A stretch of DNA of 64,000 nucleotides, from the NCBI GenBank assembly GCA_027449025.1, contig DAIDMK010000013.1, positions 1 to 64,000 of the forward strand. Direction: 5' to 3'. This document shows, in pieces, positions 29,401-39,640 of this stretch (within the stretch, counting starts at the first letter, position 1; the number at the start of each line of letters is the position of its first letter). Made by a program: the position numbers and the translations under genes. The notes under the pieces were generated by a model, which did no database searches, had not been told where the DNA came from, and saw only the letters and a list, made by a program, of their open reading frames with translations. The DNA comes from Lutibacter sp. GTDB taxonomy: Bacteria > Bacteroidota > Bacteroidia > Flavobacteriales > Flavobacteriaceae.

Positions 29401-30504
29401 GCCTTCCCCAATATCAGAAAGCGCTACAATATTTCTAATATCAATGGTTGTGGCGTTTCTGTTGGTTACCCAAACTTCCACTTTTGTAATATTTATTGCG
29501 CTGTTAATTAACGGAAAATCTTTTAATGCGGTATTGTAATTGTCTCTAAAATATTGCGCTAAAAAGAAGTGCCGATTTTCGTCGTAATCTGTTGTCTGTA
29601 ATTCAAATTCCTGAATGGTGGAGCCACCTTGTGCAGCCACCGTTTTTGTTTCTGATTTTTGTTCGGCGAAAACGCCTGTGATTGATGTTTTTCCAAATTG
29701 AAGTTCCGCCTTAACCCCAAATAAGTTTTGGGCGCCTACAATTAAGGAGTTTTTTAAAGGCATACTTACGTTACCAACTTCTATTTTTTGAAGGATGTCA
29801 TCTTCCGTTGGCGTGTATTCTAACTTTATCTGGTTTTGGAAATTAAAAGTTGATTGTGTGTCGTATTGGGCACTCACTTTTACATTGGTTCCTACATTCG
29901 CTAAAATACTAGCGCTAATTTCCTGATTAAAATCGAACGTAAAACTTTTTCTGTTGCTTTCAGACAATTGTGGATTGTCAACTTTTTGATATAACCCTCC
30001 TAACTTTACCAATACAGAACCTTGCGGATTTACCTCAATGGTGTTTCCTCCAAAAACGGATTGAAAAAAGTCTGAGTTTACGTAATAAGTTGGCAATAAG
30101 TTTTTTTGTTCATCGGCGCTTCCTGCTTTTTTGCTGTTTGTTGCGCTAATTTTATTTTTATAATAGTCAAGCATATCCTTTTTTAGCTTGTATTGTTTAT
30201 ACTCTTCCTGAGTCATAAAAATTGGGTACTGTACGTAATAATCTCCAATTTTTTCAATAATCATATATTTCCCAAGTGCGGTATCATAAATAATTTCCGA
30301 TTGCTTTGGGTCGGCTAAAAACAAGCTTCCTTCCTGAAATCTTTTAAAAGGGTATTTTAATTTTATGGTATCTGTTGCTTTTTCAACAATCGTAGTGTCA
30401 TTTGGAAAAAGTATAGGCAATGTTTGGGCTTTAACTGTTGCCAGAAAAGACCAAAAGAAAAAAAATAAAATATATGTTTTAACTATATATCGTTTGTTTT
30501 TCAA
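23464..30504 (-). pseudogene. sprA: SprA (SOV) type IX secretion/gliding protein, one in-frame TGA
   Basis: The frame starting at 30504 has a signal peptide (residues 1-26) and encodes the giant outer-membrane translocon SprA. It runs 1613 residues to DYTK, hits TGA at 25663-25665, and continues in the same frame for 732 more residues: RSISLINVRKEFNA, then YLDQNVRASANYNFSFKP, ending [14 protein letters not shown]. Total about 2346 residues, normal for SprA. The codon before RSISLINVRK is normally Arg or Lys, so a one-base change (CGA or AGA to TGA) is enough. As written, the gene yields a truncated barrel and no functional translocon. A second product could start at the ATG at 25389. There is no sign of selenocysteine recoding. 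ruvA lies 3 nt upstream. Confidence 0.9.
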
Positions 30505-30506
30505 TT

Positions 30507-31088
30507 TTATATATTTTTCAATACGTTTTTTATTAAAACTTCAACACTTACTGTTTTGTCTACAAGCAGTATTTTATCGACTACTTTTTCAACCTGTTTT
30601 TTATTAAATCCCAATACTTCTAAAGCTGATAACGCTTCATTCTTAATCGTATTGCTTTGGCTAACGTAAACTTCATCAACAATATAGGTTTTGGAAATTT
30701 TGTCTCTCAGATCAACCAAAACACGTTGTGCGGTTTTTACGCCAATTCCTTTTACGGATTGAATGATGGAAACATTGTTTGAAGCGATTGCTTGCTGAAT
30801 TTCATCGGTGGTCATAGATGATAACATGGTACGGGCAATACTAGGCCCAACACCTGATACGGAAATTAGCAATCTAAAAATTTCGCGTTCAGTTTTATTG
30901 ATAAACCCGTATAAAGTATGCGCATCTTCCTTGATAGAAAGATGCGTATACAGAATAACAAATTCATTATCTGGGAGTTGAGAATAGGTGTTAAGAGAAA
31001 TATTAATCCAATAACCTACGCCATTTGTTTCAATAACGGCGAATGTTGGGTTTTTTTCAACTAACTTTCCTCGTATGTGAGTTATCAT
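30507..31088 (-). CDS. ruvA: Holliday junction DNA helicase subunit RuvA
   Basis: A 193-residue protein with the N-terminal OB-fold (MITHIRGKLVEKNPTFAVIE), the helix-hairpin-helix pair (GVGPSIARTMLSSM and VKGIGVKTAQRVLVDLRDK) and the short C-terminal RuvB-binding domain (about 145-193). It binds Holliday junctions and loads RuvB. It lies between maeB and sprA on the same strand; the maeB-ruvA-sprA order is, to my knowledge, common in Flavobacteriaceae and gives a likely operon (37 nt and 2 nt spacing). Confidence 0.96.
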   Translation of the reverse strand: MITHIRGKLVEKNPTFAVIETNGVGYWINISLNTYSQLPDNEFVILYTHLSIKEDAHTLYGFINKTEREIFRLLISVSGVGPSIARTMLSSMTTDEIQQAIASNNVSIIQSVKGIGVKTAQRVLVDLRDKISKTYIVDEVYVSQSNTIKNEALSALEVLGFNKKQVEKVVDKILLVDKTVSVEVLIKNVLKNI

Positions 31089-31125
31089 ATTTCATTTTCT
31101 ATTGTCTCCCAAATGTAGTAAAATA

Positions 31126-33402
31126 TTACTGATTATTCATTTTTTCCTGAGCATGCACAATGGCCACGCAAGCCATGTTCACAATTTCATCAACACCTGC
31201 GCCAAGTTGTAGAATATGAACTGGCTTTTGAAGTCCCAAAATGATTGGCCCAATGGACACAATTTGGTCAAATTCTTTCATCAGTTTATAACCAATATTT
31301 GCTGATTCCAGACTTGGAAAAATTAAGCCATTTACTTTTTTGTCGGTCAACCTAGAAAAAGGAAATTTCTCTTTCATTAATTTAGGATTTAACGCAAAAT
31401 CAGCTTGTATTTCACCATCCACATTCATTTCTGGATGTCTTTTGTGCATAATTTCAACTGCTTGCGCAACTTTATCAGCTAGCGGAGATGGAGATGATCC
31501 GAAATTTGAAAATGACAACATCGCCAAATTAGGTTCAAATCCAAACATTTTCATAGAAACACTTGTCATATAAGCAATATCTGCCAATTCTTCTGCCGTT
31601 GGATTGATATTTATTGCAGTGTCTGAAAAGAATATTGGGCCTCTTTTGGTCAACATGATGTTTGTGGCTGCAATTCGCTTCACGCCTTTTTCTTTGCCAA
31701 TCAACTCGATCATTGGCTTAACCACTGCCGGGTAAGCTCTTGAATATCCTGTTATTAAAGAATCTCCTTCGCCTTCATTTAACATCATAGCCGCAAAATA
31801 ATTGCGTTCTCGCATTAATTTTTGTGCTGAAAAATAAGTGATTCCGTTGCGTTGTCTTTTTTCCCAATAAACTTTTGCATACCTGTTTCTACGTTCTTCT
31901 TCTTCATCGCATTTAGGATCCAAAATTTGTAAGTCCGCAGTAAAATTGATTTCCTTCATTAACTCATTAATGATTTTCTTATCGCCTAATAAAATAGGTG
32001 TTCCTATACCATCATCATGAATAATTTGGGCTGCTTTCAATACATCCAAATGATCTGCTTCAGCCATAATTATGGTTTTTGGATTATCTTTTGCGCGTGA
32101 CATTAGCATTCGCATTAATTTGCTTCCGGTTCCCAATCTTTCAGCCAATGCTTCTTTGTAGCCTTCCCAATCAGTAATTGGTGTTCTAGCCACACCCGAT
32201 TCCATTGCTGCTTTCGCCACTGCTGGTGGAACTTCGGTAATTAATCTGTGGTCAAATGGTTTTGGAATGATATACTCTTTACCAAATTTTATATTGGTTT
32301 CTCCGTATAAAATATTTAAATGTTCAGGAACAGTTTCTTTGGCCAAATTTGCCAAGGCATGAACCGCTGCTATTTTCATTTCTTCATTTATTTTTGTGGC
32401 TCTCACATCTAATGCACCTCTAAAAATATATGGAAATCCAAGAACATTGTTCACTTGGTTTGGATAATCTGAACGCCCAGTGGCCATAATAATGTCCTTT
32501 CTTGTTGCCACTGCCAAATTATATTCAATTTCAGGGTCAGGATTTGCCATTGCAAAAACTATTGGGGTTTTTGCCATAGTCATCAACATTTTAGGTGTTA
32601 CAAGACCTCCTTTAGAAAGTCCGATAAAAACATCGGCGTCAATCATAGCTTCCTCCAAAGTATGTAAATCTCTATCGGTGGCAAATTCAGCTTTTTGAGC
32701 GTTTAAATTCGGCGCACTTTTTCTAATAACCCCTTTACTGTCGCACATTACTAAATTTTCCCTTTTTGCGCCAATTGCCAAATACAATCTTGAACAGGAA
32801 ATAGCGGCAGCTCCCGCGCCACTTACCACGATTTTAACCTTTGCAAGGTCTTTTCCTGCTATTTCAACCGCATTTTTTAATGCCGCTGCGGAAATGATTG
32901 CTGTTCCGTGCTGATCGTCGTGCATTACAGGAATATCTAATTCTTCTTTTAACCTACGCTCAATTTCAAAAGCTTCTGGCGCTTTAATATCTTCCAGATT
33001 AATGCCTCCAAAAGTGACAGAAATATTTTTTACGGTCTCAATAAATTTTTCAATATCGTGTGTATCTACTTCAATATCAAAAACATCGATATCGGCAAAT
33101 ATTTTAAATAACAATCCTTTTCCTTCCATCACTGGTTTTCCTGCCATGGCTCCAATGTCTCCCAATCCTAAAACTGCTGTACCGTTAGAAATAACGGCCA
33201 CTAAATTTCCTTTAGCAGTATATTTATACACATCATCTGGATTTTTTTCTATGGCCAAACATGGCTCCGCCACACCTGGTGAATACGCCAGCGACAAATC
33301 GCGTTGCGTTGCATGTTTTTTTGTTGGTACTACTTGAATTTTGCCCGGACTCGGGTACTGGTGATATAATAAAGCTTCGCTCTGTTTTTTAGAATCACTC
33401 AT
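31126..33402 (-). CDS. maeB: NADP-dependent malic enzyme with C-terminal phosphotransacetylase-like domain
   Basis: A 758-residue MaeB-type enzyme that oxidatively decarboxylates malate to pyruvate with NADP. The malic domain (about 15-150) has RDLSLAYSPGVAEPC and MHDDQHGTA. The NAD(P) domain (about 160-400) has VVSGAGAAAISCSRLY. The C-terminal third (about 425-758) is the phosphotransacetylase-like regulatory domain (ANPDPEIEYN precedes it; LQLGAGVDEIVNM ends it). It supplies NADPH and links the TCA cycle to pyruvate. First gene of the likely maeB-ruvA-sprA operon. Confidence 0.95.
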   Translation of the reverse strand: MSDSKKQSEALLYHQYPSPGKIQVVPTKKHATQRDLSLAYSPGVAEPCLAIEKNPDDVYKYTAKGNLVAVISNGTAVLGLGDIGAMAGKPVMEGKGLLFKIFADIDVFDIEVDTHDIEKFIETVKNISVTFGGINLEDIKAPEAFEIERRLKEELDIPVMHDDQHGTAIISAAALKNAVEIAGKDLAKVKIVVSGAGAAAISCSRLYLAIGAKRENLVMCDSKGVIRKSAPNLNAQKAEFATDRDLHTLEEAMIDADVFIGLSKGGLVTPKMLMTMAKTPIVFAMANPDPEIEYNLAVATRKDIIMATGRSDYPNQVNNVLGFPYIFRGALDVRATKINEEMKIAAVHALANLAKETVPEHLNILYGETNIKFGKEYIIPKPFDHRLITEVPPAVAKAAMESGVARTPITDWEGYKEALAERLGTGSKLMRMLMSRAKDNPKTIIMAEADHLDVLKAAQIIHDDGIGTPILLGDKKIINELMKEINFTADLQILDPKCDEEEERRNRYAKVYWEKRQRNGITYFSAQKLMRERNYFAAMMLNEGEGDSLITGYSRAYPAVVKPMIELIGKEKGVKRIAATNIMLTKRGPIFFSDTAININPTAEELADIAYMTSVSMKMFGFEPNLAMLSFSNFGSSPSPLADKVAQAVEIMHKRHPEMNVDGEIQADFALNPKLMKEKFPFSRLTDKKVNGLIFPSLESANIGYKLMKEFDQIVSIGPIILGLQKPVHILQLGAGVDEIVNMACVAIVHAQEKMNNQ

Positions 33403-34302
33403 AATAATAAATTTAGAAAATCTTAAGCTACAAAGTTAACCATTATTGAAGTAAAGGAAAGCTAACATTTATCATTGTTTTAAAATAAATGAAAACAGAA
33501 CCCCATAAAAATAGAATTTTTAGTGCCTTTTATTTTTGAAAACAGCATCAAAAAAAACTATTTAAATAACACTTTTAATTTGGAGGGTTGTTGGTTTGTG
33601 AGGAGGAACTTTTAGGAAGATTATAACAAACATGTCAGATTTTCTAAAAATCTTAATCAGCCCTACAATTACATTTTAAAGCAGTTTAGCCCTAATAATG
33701 ACTTCAACATCTATTTCTACAACAATATTAAACTTCGCGTAAAAATGCTTTCATATAAGGAGATAAATAACTTTTGGAAGGAGCATTCATTGTGCGGCCT
33801 CTTGAATATTTACTAGAAAATCCACCTGACCAAAAACATACAGAGTTAAATACTTTTACTAAAGGATGTGAAAGGAAAGACCACATGTTTTCATCTTTCT
33901 ATCTATTGCCAGTGTGCCTCCCAACAACAATGCTTCAGAACGTACCATCAGAAATGTGAAGGTAAAGCAAAAAATCTTAGGTTAATTTAAAGTAGCGCAA
34001 ACTGCTCAGAACTTTGCCAAAATACGCTCTTCCATAGACACAACTATAAAAAATGGTCTAAATGTATTGCAAACCTTGGTAATTGTTGCTAAATTTGAGT
34101 TTGAAATATAGACTGATTGGTTACCAATTTAAAAAAAACAGTATAGATATATTGCCAATTGGACTAAAAGACTAACTAAAAAATAAATAGAATTTACCAA
34201 ATAGGAATTGCATTCAATTAATTAATTATATTTACAAGTGTTTGAGATTAATTAGGCCCCAACAGAGAATAAATAAAAATGCATTTTTAAATAAGATACC
34301 TT
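33403..34302. other. Long intergenic region with transposase remnant
   Basis: A 900-nt gap. Its right half holds an IS66-type transposase remnant (about 33774-34111). The left part (33403-33770) is AT-rich with no recognisable gene; the maeB promoter must lie near its left edge. The last 190 nt lead into the hybrid kinase gene. Confidence 0.55.
33774..34111 (+). pseudogene. IS66-family transposase C-terminal remnant
   Basis: One frame reads LLENPPDQKHTELNTF...CERKDHMFSSFYLLP. After a frame change at about 33914 it reads VPPNNNASERTIRNVKVKQK, then ILG and a TAA, then FKVAQTAQNFAK. After a missing base near 34021 it continues IRSSIDTTIKNGLNVLQ and ends near 34111. The NNASERxIRNVKVKQK...IRSxIDTxxKNG pattern is the C-terminus of Bacteroidetes IS66 transposases. 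Two frameshifts and a stop show that it is dead. Only the C-terminal quarter remains, and no inverted repeats were identified. Confidence 0.7.
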
Positions 34303-36633
34303 TTGAAAAAAAATATAGAGATTGAAAAATTAAAACTTTCCGAATCGTTATTAAATGAAGTTAATTTAATTATTATTTCTTGCGATGAAAGCAGCCGCGT
34401 TACTTACGTTTCTCCGGCAACAGAACAAATAATTGGCTATAAAGTTGATCAACTATTGGGTGATAAATGGTGGGATCTGACTTTTTATTCAAAAGAAGAA
34501 TCACAATGTTGTAGAGAAAAGGTTTTAAAATTAACTTCAGGAAAAACAGGGATAAATCAGAAGCCTTATGATAGGCAATTGCGTTGTAAAGACGGCAGCA
34601 TGAAATGGATTGAATGGCGCGATTCACTTGGAGCCAATAGTACTTTTATTTCTGTAGGCGTTGACATTACAGAATGGAAAAAAACTGAAAAAATCAAAAT
34701 ACAATCCGATATTATTTTAAATAGCGTAGATTCTATGTTGATGGTGAGCGACAAAGAAGGAAATATCATCTATTCGTCACCGGCTGTTGAAAAAATGCTG
34801 GGCTATAAAGTTGAAGAAATTATAGGCGATAAATGGTGGAAAATAACTTATGAAAATCAGCAAGAGGCGCAACAGGTAAAAAGTGCCATTTACAATTACG
34901 TTTTTTTCAATAAAAAGAATTTTGTTGATATTACTAAGCGAAAAATTAAGACGGCCAATGGCGATTATAAATGGATTGAATGGCAGCTGTCAAAAGGCGA
35001 CAAAGGCACTTATATTTCAATTGGAACCGATATTACCAAAAGAATTTCCACAGAGCTTGAACTAAAAAAAGCCAAGGAATCGGCTGAAGAATCGTTGAAA
35101 GTGAAGAATGAGTTTTTGGCCAATATGAGCCATGAAATTAGAACACCGCTAAATGCAGTAATTGGATTTACGGATTTGGTGTTGGAAACACAACTAACCC
35201 CAGATCAAAGATTGCATTTAGAAACGATGAAAAATTCTGGTGAAATTTTACTTTCTCTCATCAACAACGTCTTGGACCTTTCAAAGTTGGAATCGGAGAA
35301 GCTCAAAATTGAAGAGATTTCTTTCAACCTGCACAAGTCTTTCGATACGGTTCTAAAATTAATGAAATTGAAGGCCGATGAAAAGAGAATTGTTTTGGAT
35401 CTCCATATTGAACCAAACACACCTGTTCATGTTCTTGGTGATCCAACCAGAATAGAACAAATTTTGTTGAATTTAATAGGCAATGCCATAAAATTTACCA
35501 ATAAAGGTTCTGTGCACATTACGCTTAAACAACTTAATGAAACGCCAGATTCTTCTGAAATTTACTTTGAAGTAAGGGACACCGGTATTGGAATAGTTTC
35601 CAATAAAATAAATACGGTTTTTGGTGCATTTTCACAAGCAAAGAGCGATACATCAAGAATATATGGGGGCACAGGATTGGGACTTACCATTGTTAAAAAA
35701 TTGGTTGGTTTGTTAAACGGATCCATCAAGGTTGAAAGTGTTTTCGGACAAGGAAGCGCGTTTAAAATAACCCTTTCATTAAAAAAGGATCTAATGGCTA
35801 TCAATACCGATGTCGTTGAATCCGAATTTGTGATGGATGAACCTTTAGAACTTTCTATTTTATTGGTAGAAGACAATAAAACAAATCAATTGCTGGCAAA
35901 AACAAGGTTGGAACGATGGAAATGCAATGTAGATATTGCAAATAATGGAATTGAAGGCGTTAAAAAAGTTCAAAAAAACATGTACGACCTTATTTTGATG
36001 GACATTCAGATGCCGGTGATGGATGGCTATGAAGCTTCTAAAATCATTAAAAATGACATTTCAAAAAGAGTTGCCCAAATTCCTATTATTGCCATGACAG
36101 CTTATGCAACTAATGAAGATATCAGTCGCGCAAAATCTGCAGGAATGAATGACTATATTTTTAAACCATTTAAGCCTAAAGAACTCTATAAAATTCTGGA
36201 AAAGTATGGGAAACCCTCCAAAGAACGGAATTTAAGAACTGCTAATAACAAGCAAGATGATGTGGAAACAATAGCGGAAATAAAATACATTGATCTTAAA
36301 TTTTTATATGAAGAAACTCAAGGTGAAAGCAGTATATTAATCTTACTAATAGAATCATTTTTAAAAGATTTTAATGAGTTTTTTAAAGTGGTAAATAAGG
36401 AACTTGAAAATAAAAATTGGAAGGCATTATACGAGGCAACCCATAAAATTAAACCAAGTATTACCATGTTTGGAATTGATGAAATGGGACCGATTATTCA
36501 TTCCCTGACCCAAAAATTTAGAGAAGAAAAAAACCTAGAAGATGTAGGAATATTGCTTAATTTGTGTGAAGAGATTTTTGAACATGTGAAGGAAGAATTA
36601 TTAATTGAATTAAAATCATTAAAAAATGAGTGA
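34303..36633 (+). CDS. Hybrid histidine kinase PAS-PAS-HisKA-HATPase-REC-HPt
   Basis: A 776-residue soluble phosphorelay kinase. Two closely related PAS domains (about 12-125 and 133-248, both with the VSPA/SSPA, GYKV and GDKWW blocks) are followed by HisKA FLANMSHEIRTPLN (His277), an ATPase domain (DTGIGI, GGTGLGL), a receiver domain (about 515-635; LILMDIQMP, Asp567) and an HPt domain (about 665-776; EATHKIKPSITMFG, His714). The start is a TTG at 34303; upstream there is an in-frame stop at 34288 and no ATG. It lacks membrane segments. The next gene, a CheY-like regulator, overlaps its end by 8 nt and is the obvious acceptor of the HPt phosphate. Confidence 0.9.
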   Translation: MKKNIEIEKLKLSESLLNEVNLIIISCDESSRVTYVSPATEQIIGYKVDQLLGDKWWDLTFYSKEESQCCREKVLKLTSGKTGINQKPYDRQLRCKDGSMKWIEWRDSLGANSTFISVGVDITEWKKTEKIKIQSDIILNSVDSMLMVSDKEGNIIYSSPAVEKMLGYKVEEIIGDKWWKITYENQQEAQQVKSAIYNYVFFNKKNFVDITKRKIKTANGDYKWIEWQLSKGDKGTYISIGTDITKRISTELELKKAKESAEESLKVKNEFLANMSHEIRTPLNAVIGFTDLVLETQLTPDQRLHLETMKNSGEILLSLINNVLDLSKLESEKLKIEEISFNLHKSFDTVLKLMKLKADEKRIVLDLHIEPNTPVHVLGDPTRIEQILLNLIGNAIKFTNKGSVHITLKQLNETPDSSEIYFEVRDTGIGIVSNKINTVFGAFSQAKSDTSRIYGGTGLGLTIVKKLVGLLNGSIKVESVFGQGSAFKITLSLKKDLMAINTDVVESEFVMDEPLELSILLVEDNKTNQLLAKTRLERWKCNVDIANNGIEGVKKVQKNMYDLILMDIQMPVMDGYEASKIIKNDISKRVAQIPIIAMTAYATNEDISRAKSAGMNDYIFKPFKPKELYKILEKYGKPSKERNLRTANNKQDDVETIAEIKYIDLKFLYEETQGESSILILLIESFLKDFNEFFKVVNKELENKNWKALYEATHKIKPSITMFGIDEMGPIIHSLTQKFREEKNLEDVGILLNLCEEIFEHVKEELLIELKSLKNE

Positions 36634-36994
36634 TGCTAAAAAAATTGTTTTAGCCGAAGACAATTCTACACTTTCATTATTGTTGAAGTTTAGATTGGAA
36701 AAAGAAGGCTATAAACTTCATATTGCGGCTGATGGCAAGGAGGCTATTGAAATGATTGAACAACACAATCCCGAACTAATCTTGACCGATATCATGATGC
36801 CTTTTATCAGCGGTCTCGAAGTAATTAGCCATGTGCGCAACAAATTAAACAAGCAAACGCCTATTATTGTTTTTTCGGCTGCAGGACAGGAAGAAATGGT
36901 GCTTAAGGCATTTAATTTAGGCGCCAACGATTTTATGGGAAAGCCTTTTAGCCCCAATGAATTGGTAATTCGGGTAAAAAGATTGTTGCGTTAA
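36626..36994 (+). CDS. Single-domain response regulator (CheY-like)
   Basis: A 122-residue receiver domain without an output domain: acidic pair AEDN (about 9-12), LILTDIMMP with phospho-acceptor Asp55, FSAAG and the GKPF lysine. It overlaps the hybrid kinase gene by 8 nt, so expression is coupled. With no DNA-binding part it should act by protein contact. The genes directly after it (HEAT protein and membrane glycosyltransferase) are the likely targets. Confidence 0.92.
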   Translation: MSDAKKIVLAEDNSTLSLLLKFRLEKEGYKLHIAADGKEAIEMIEQHNPELILTDIMMPFISGLEVISHVRNKLNKQTPIIVFSAAGQEEMVLKAFNLGANDFMGKPFSPNELVIRVKRLLR

Positions 36995-37025
36995 AGGTTT
37001 AATTACTATTTGAGAAACAGCTACT

Positions 37026-38129
37026 ATGGAAATTTATCATTACCTGCTTTATTATTTCGAAAATTCTCCAACCATTATCCAAATAGTATGGATTGCAAGC
37101 TGTGTTCTTTTTATTTCCATCCTAATCTTAATTGTTTACCTTAAATATTTAAGAAGTGGTTTAAGAAAAAATGAAAAGACTGTAATCGAGTACCAAAAGG
37201 AATACGAATCGGATCTCATTACTTATTTATATGCAGGCAATGAAGAAGCGGAAATTAGTGCGGAACAACAAGCAATTATTGATAAATTAAAAAGTTGTGC
37301 CTCAGATGAATTTAAAAGAAGGATTATCGTATCAACATTGTTGCGACTGAGAAATGAAATATCTGGGGAAATGGCCGATGCAATCCAGAAACTTTATTTT
37401 CAGAGCGGACTCATTTCTTATGCTTTAAAAAGATTAAAAAACGACAAGTGGTATGTGGTGGCAAAAGGAATTAGAGAACTTACCCAATTGCATGTTAAGG
37501 AAGTTCATGATAAAATTGTAACGCTTGTTAACCATCCTAAAAAGGAAATTCGCAAAGAAGTGTTGCTTTACTTGGTGACACTATTCCATTTTGACGGACT
37601 CAAATTTTTGGATTTATTACAAACCCAACTTTCGGAATGGGACCAGATTCAATTGCTGGAAGTGCTTCAGCGGTTTGATGAACAAGAAATTCCCGATATA
37701 AATCAGTGGTTAAAATCTACCAATGAGTCAGTTGTCGCTTTCTCATTAAAACTGGCAAAAATTTACAATCAATTTGAGGTGAAAGACGCCTTAATTGCGT
37801 TGTTGTCGCATCCTCAAAAAAACATTAGGATCGACGCAATCCATGTCTTAAATCATTTGCAGGTTTATGAAGCCAAACCTATTTTAAAGAATAATTTTGA
37901 CAATCTTAGCCAAGAAGAACAAATCAAATTTTTTAAGCTGCTTGAAAACTTGAGCGAAATTAGCGATGAACATTTTTTGTTGGCGCATACAACGCATCAA
38001 AATTTTGAAATCAAGTTGCTGGCACTCAAAATTTTAAAAACGCTAGTTGTTGAAAAGTTTAAAAGCATGAAAGATTTTTCAACAGATGCTGACTATGTGA
38101 AAATTTATGAATATTTAGCATATAATTAA
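37026..38129 (+). CDS. Membrane-anchored HEAT-repeat protein
   Basis: A 367-residue protein with one N-terminal membrane helix (about 17-42, IVWIASCVLFISILILIVYL) and a cytoplasmic array of HEAT-like helical pairs (for example LKNDKWYVVAKGIRELTQLH, VTLVNHPKKEIRKEVLLYLV and ALLSHPQKNIRIDAIHVLNH). HEAT arrays serve as protein-binding scaffolds. The glycosyltransferase gene starts 2 nt after its stop and the response regulator lies 31 nt before it. I infer that it bridges the regulator to the transferase at the inner membrane. Confidence 0.85.
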   Translation: MEIYHYLLYYFENSPTIIQIVWIASCVLFISILILIVYLKYLRSGLRKNEKTVIEYQKEYESDLITYLYAGNEEAEISAEQQAIIDKLKSCASDEFKRRIIVSTLLRLRNEISGEMADAIQKLYFQSGLISYALKRLKNDKWYVVAKGIRELTQLHVKEVHDKIVTLVNHPKKEIRKEVLLYLVTLFHFDGLKFLDLLQTQLSEWDQIQLLEVLQRFDEQEIPDINQWLKSTNESVVAFSLKLAKIYNQFEVKDALIALLSHPQKNIRIDAIHVLNHLQVYEAKPILKNNFDNLSQEEQIKFFKLLENLSEISDEHFLLAHTTHQNFEIKLLALKILKTLVVEKFKSMKDFSTDADYVKIYEYLAYN

Positions 38130-38131
38130 TC

Positions 38132-39571
38132 ATGAATACAAGCACGGTACAAATTATTCTTATTATCATTCATTCATTATTTTTTATATATGCCTTTTTC
38201 GCAATTGCATCTTATGTGATTTTAGCCATAATTTCTACCATTGAAACCATAGAATATGTGAAGAAAAACAGCTTTGTCAATTACAAGGAAATTTTGTCTT
38301 CAACCATTTCTCCCTCAATTTCAATTATTGCGCCCGCCTATAATGAAAGTCTGAATATTATTGAAAACGTGCGCTCCCTTTTATCCAGCCATTATGTAAA
38401 TTATGATGTAATTATTGTAAATGATGGAAGTAAAGATGACAGTTTGGAAAAACTAATTGCGGCTTATTCACTGGTAAAAGTCAATTTTTTAATCAACCAA
38501 CAAATACTCACAAAACCAATTCGCGCAGGCGTTTTTAAATCAACCAATCCGGCATTTGAAAAACTGACCGTGGTTGACAAAGAAAATGGGGGCAAGGCCG
38601 ATGCATTAAATATGGGCTTGAATATTAGCAATAACAAATATGTTGCCTGCATAGATGTGGATTGTTTGTTGTTGGAAAATGCGCTTCAAAAAATGGTAAA
38701 GCCATTTTTGGAAGTTACCGAAGAAAAGGTAATTGCTACAGGAGGAGTGATAAGAATTGCCAATTCCTGTATCATTAAAGACGGAAAGTTACTCGATGTT
38801 AACTTGCCTAAAAAACTGATAGTTCAATCGCAAATTCTTGAATATTTGCGCGCTTTTCTTTTGGGTAGAATGGCTTGGAGCAGGTTGAACGGGTTGCTTG
38901 TTATTTCAGGTGCTTTTGGGCTGTTCGACAAGAAAACAGCCATTGAAGTTGGTGGTTATGACACCAACACCGTTGGGGAAGATATGGAAATTATTGTGCG
39001 AATGAGAAGGCATATGGAAGAGATTAATGAAAAATACAAGGTGGCCTATATTCCTGATCCGCTTTGTTGGACAGAAGCGCCGGACAATTATAAAATCCTG
39101 ATTTCCCAAAGAAATCGTTGGACACGCGGTACCATTGAAACACTCAGAAAACATCGAAAAATAGGATTTAATAAAAAATATAAATCACTAGGGATGTTAA
39201 GTTATCCTTATTGGCTTTTTTTCGAAAGATTGGCGCCGATAATTGAAGTGGTAGGTATTGTTTACTTCGTAATTTTGATGATGCTTAATGAAGTGCGCTG
39301 GGATTATACAATCGCATTCATCATCTTGGCTTACTTTTTCACCGTCTTGTTTTCAATAGTTGCCATATTTTCTGAAGAGCTTACCTATCATCAATATAAA
39401 AAGAAAGGAACTGGCTTTAAACTGATTTTGATAAGTGCCTTAGAACCTTTTGTTTTACATCTATTTATACTATATGCGGCTATTAGGGGGAATTTCGACT
39501 ACTATTTTAACAAAAAGAAAAAATGGGGAGAAATGACCAGAAAAGGAATGGCGAAAGCCGAAAATAATTAA
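38132..39571 (+). CDS. Membrane family-2 glycosyltransferase (processive type)
   Basis: A 479-residue inner-membrane transferase. It has an N-terminal helix (about 5-35), then a GT-A domain with IIAPAYNES, VNDGSKDDS, DKENGGKADALN, the CIDVDC (DxD) pair, GEDMEI and the QRNRWTRG box of processive beta-glycosyltransferases such as BcsA, PgaC and HasA. Three or four C-terminal helices (about 345-455) could form the export channel. It probably polymerises or extends a sugar chain at the membrane. The donor sugar is not predictable. It is tightly linked to the HEAT gene and 70 nt before the sulfatase gene. Confidence 0.92.
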   Translation: MNTSTVQIILIIIHSLFFIYAFFAIASYVILAIISTIETIEYVKKNSFVNYKEILSSTISPSISIIAPAYNESLNIIENVRSLLSSHYVNYDVIIVNDGSKDDSLEKLIAAYSLVKVNFLINQQILTKPIRAGVFKSTNPAFEKLTVVDKENGGKADALNMGLNISNNKYVACIDVDCLLLENALQKMVKPFLEVTEEKVIATGGVIRIANSCIIKDGKLLDVNLPKKLIVQSQILEYLRAFLLGRMAWSRLNGLLVISGAFGLFDKKTAIEVGGYDTNTVGEDMEIIVRMRRHMEEINEKYKVAYIPDPLCWTEAPDNYKILISQRNRWTRGTIETLRKHRKIGFNKKYKSLGMLSYPYWLFFERLAPIIEVVGIVYFVILMMLNEVRWDYTIAFIILAYFFTVLFSIVAIFSEELTYHQYKKKGTGFKLILISALEPFVLHLFILYAAIRGNFDYYFNKKKKWGEMTRKGMAKAENN

Positions 39572-39640
39572 TGATTAAAAAAACGAATAATTAATAATTG
39601 TCCAAAATGAATTAATTATTAAATAACAACGAGATTTTAT

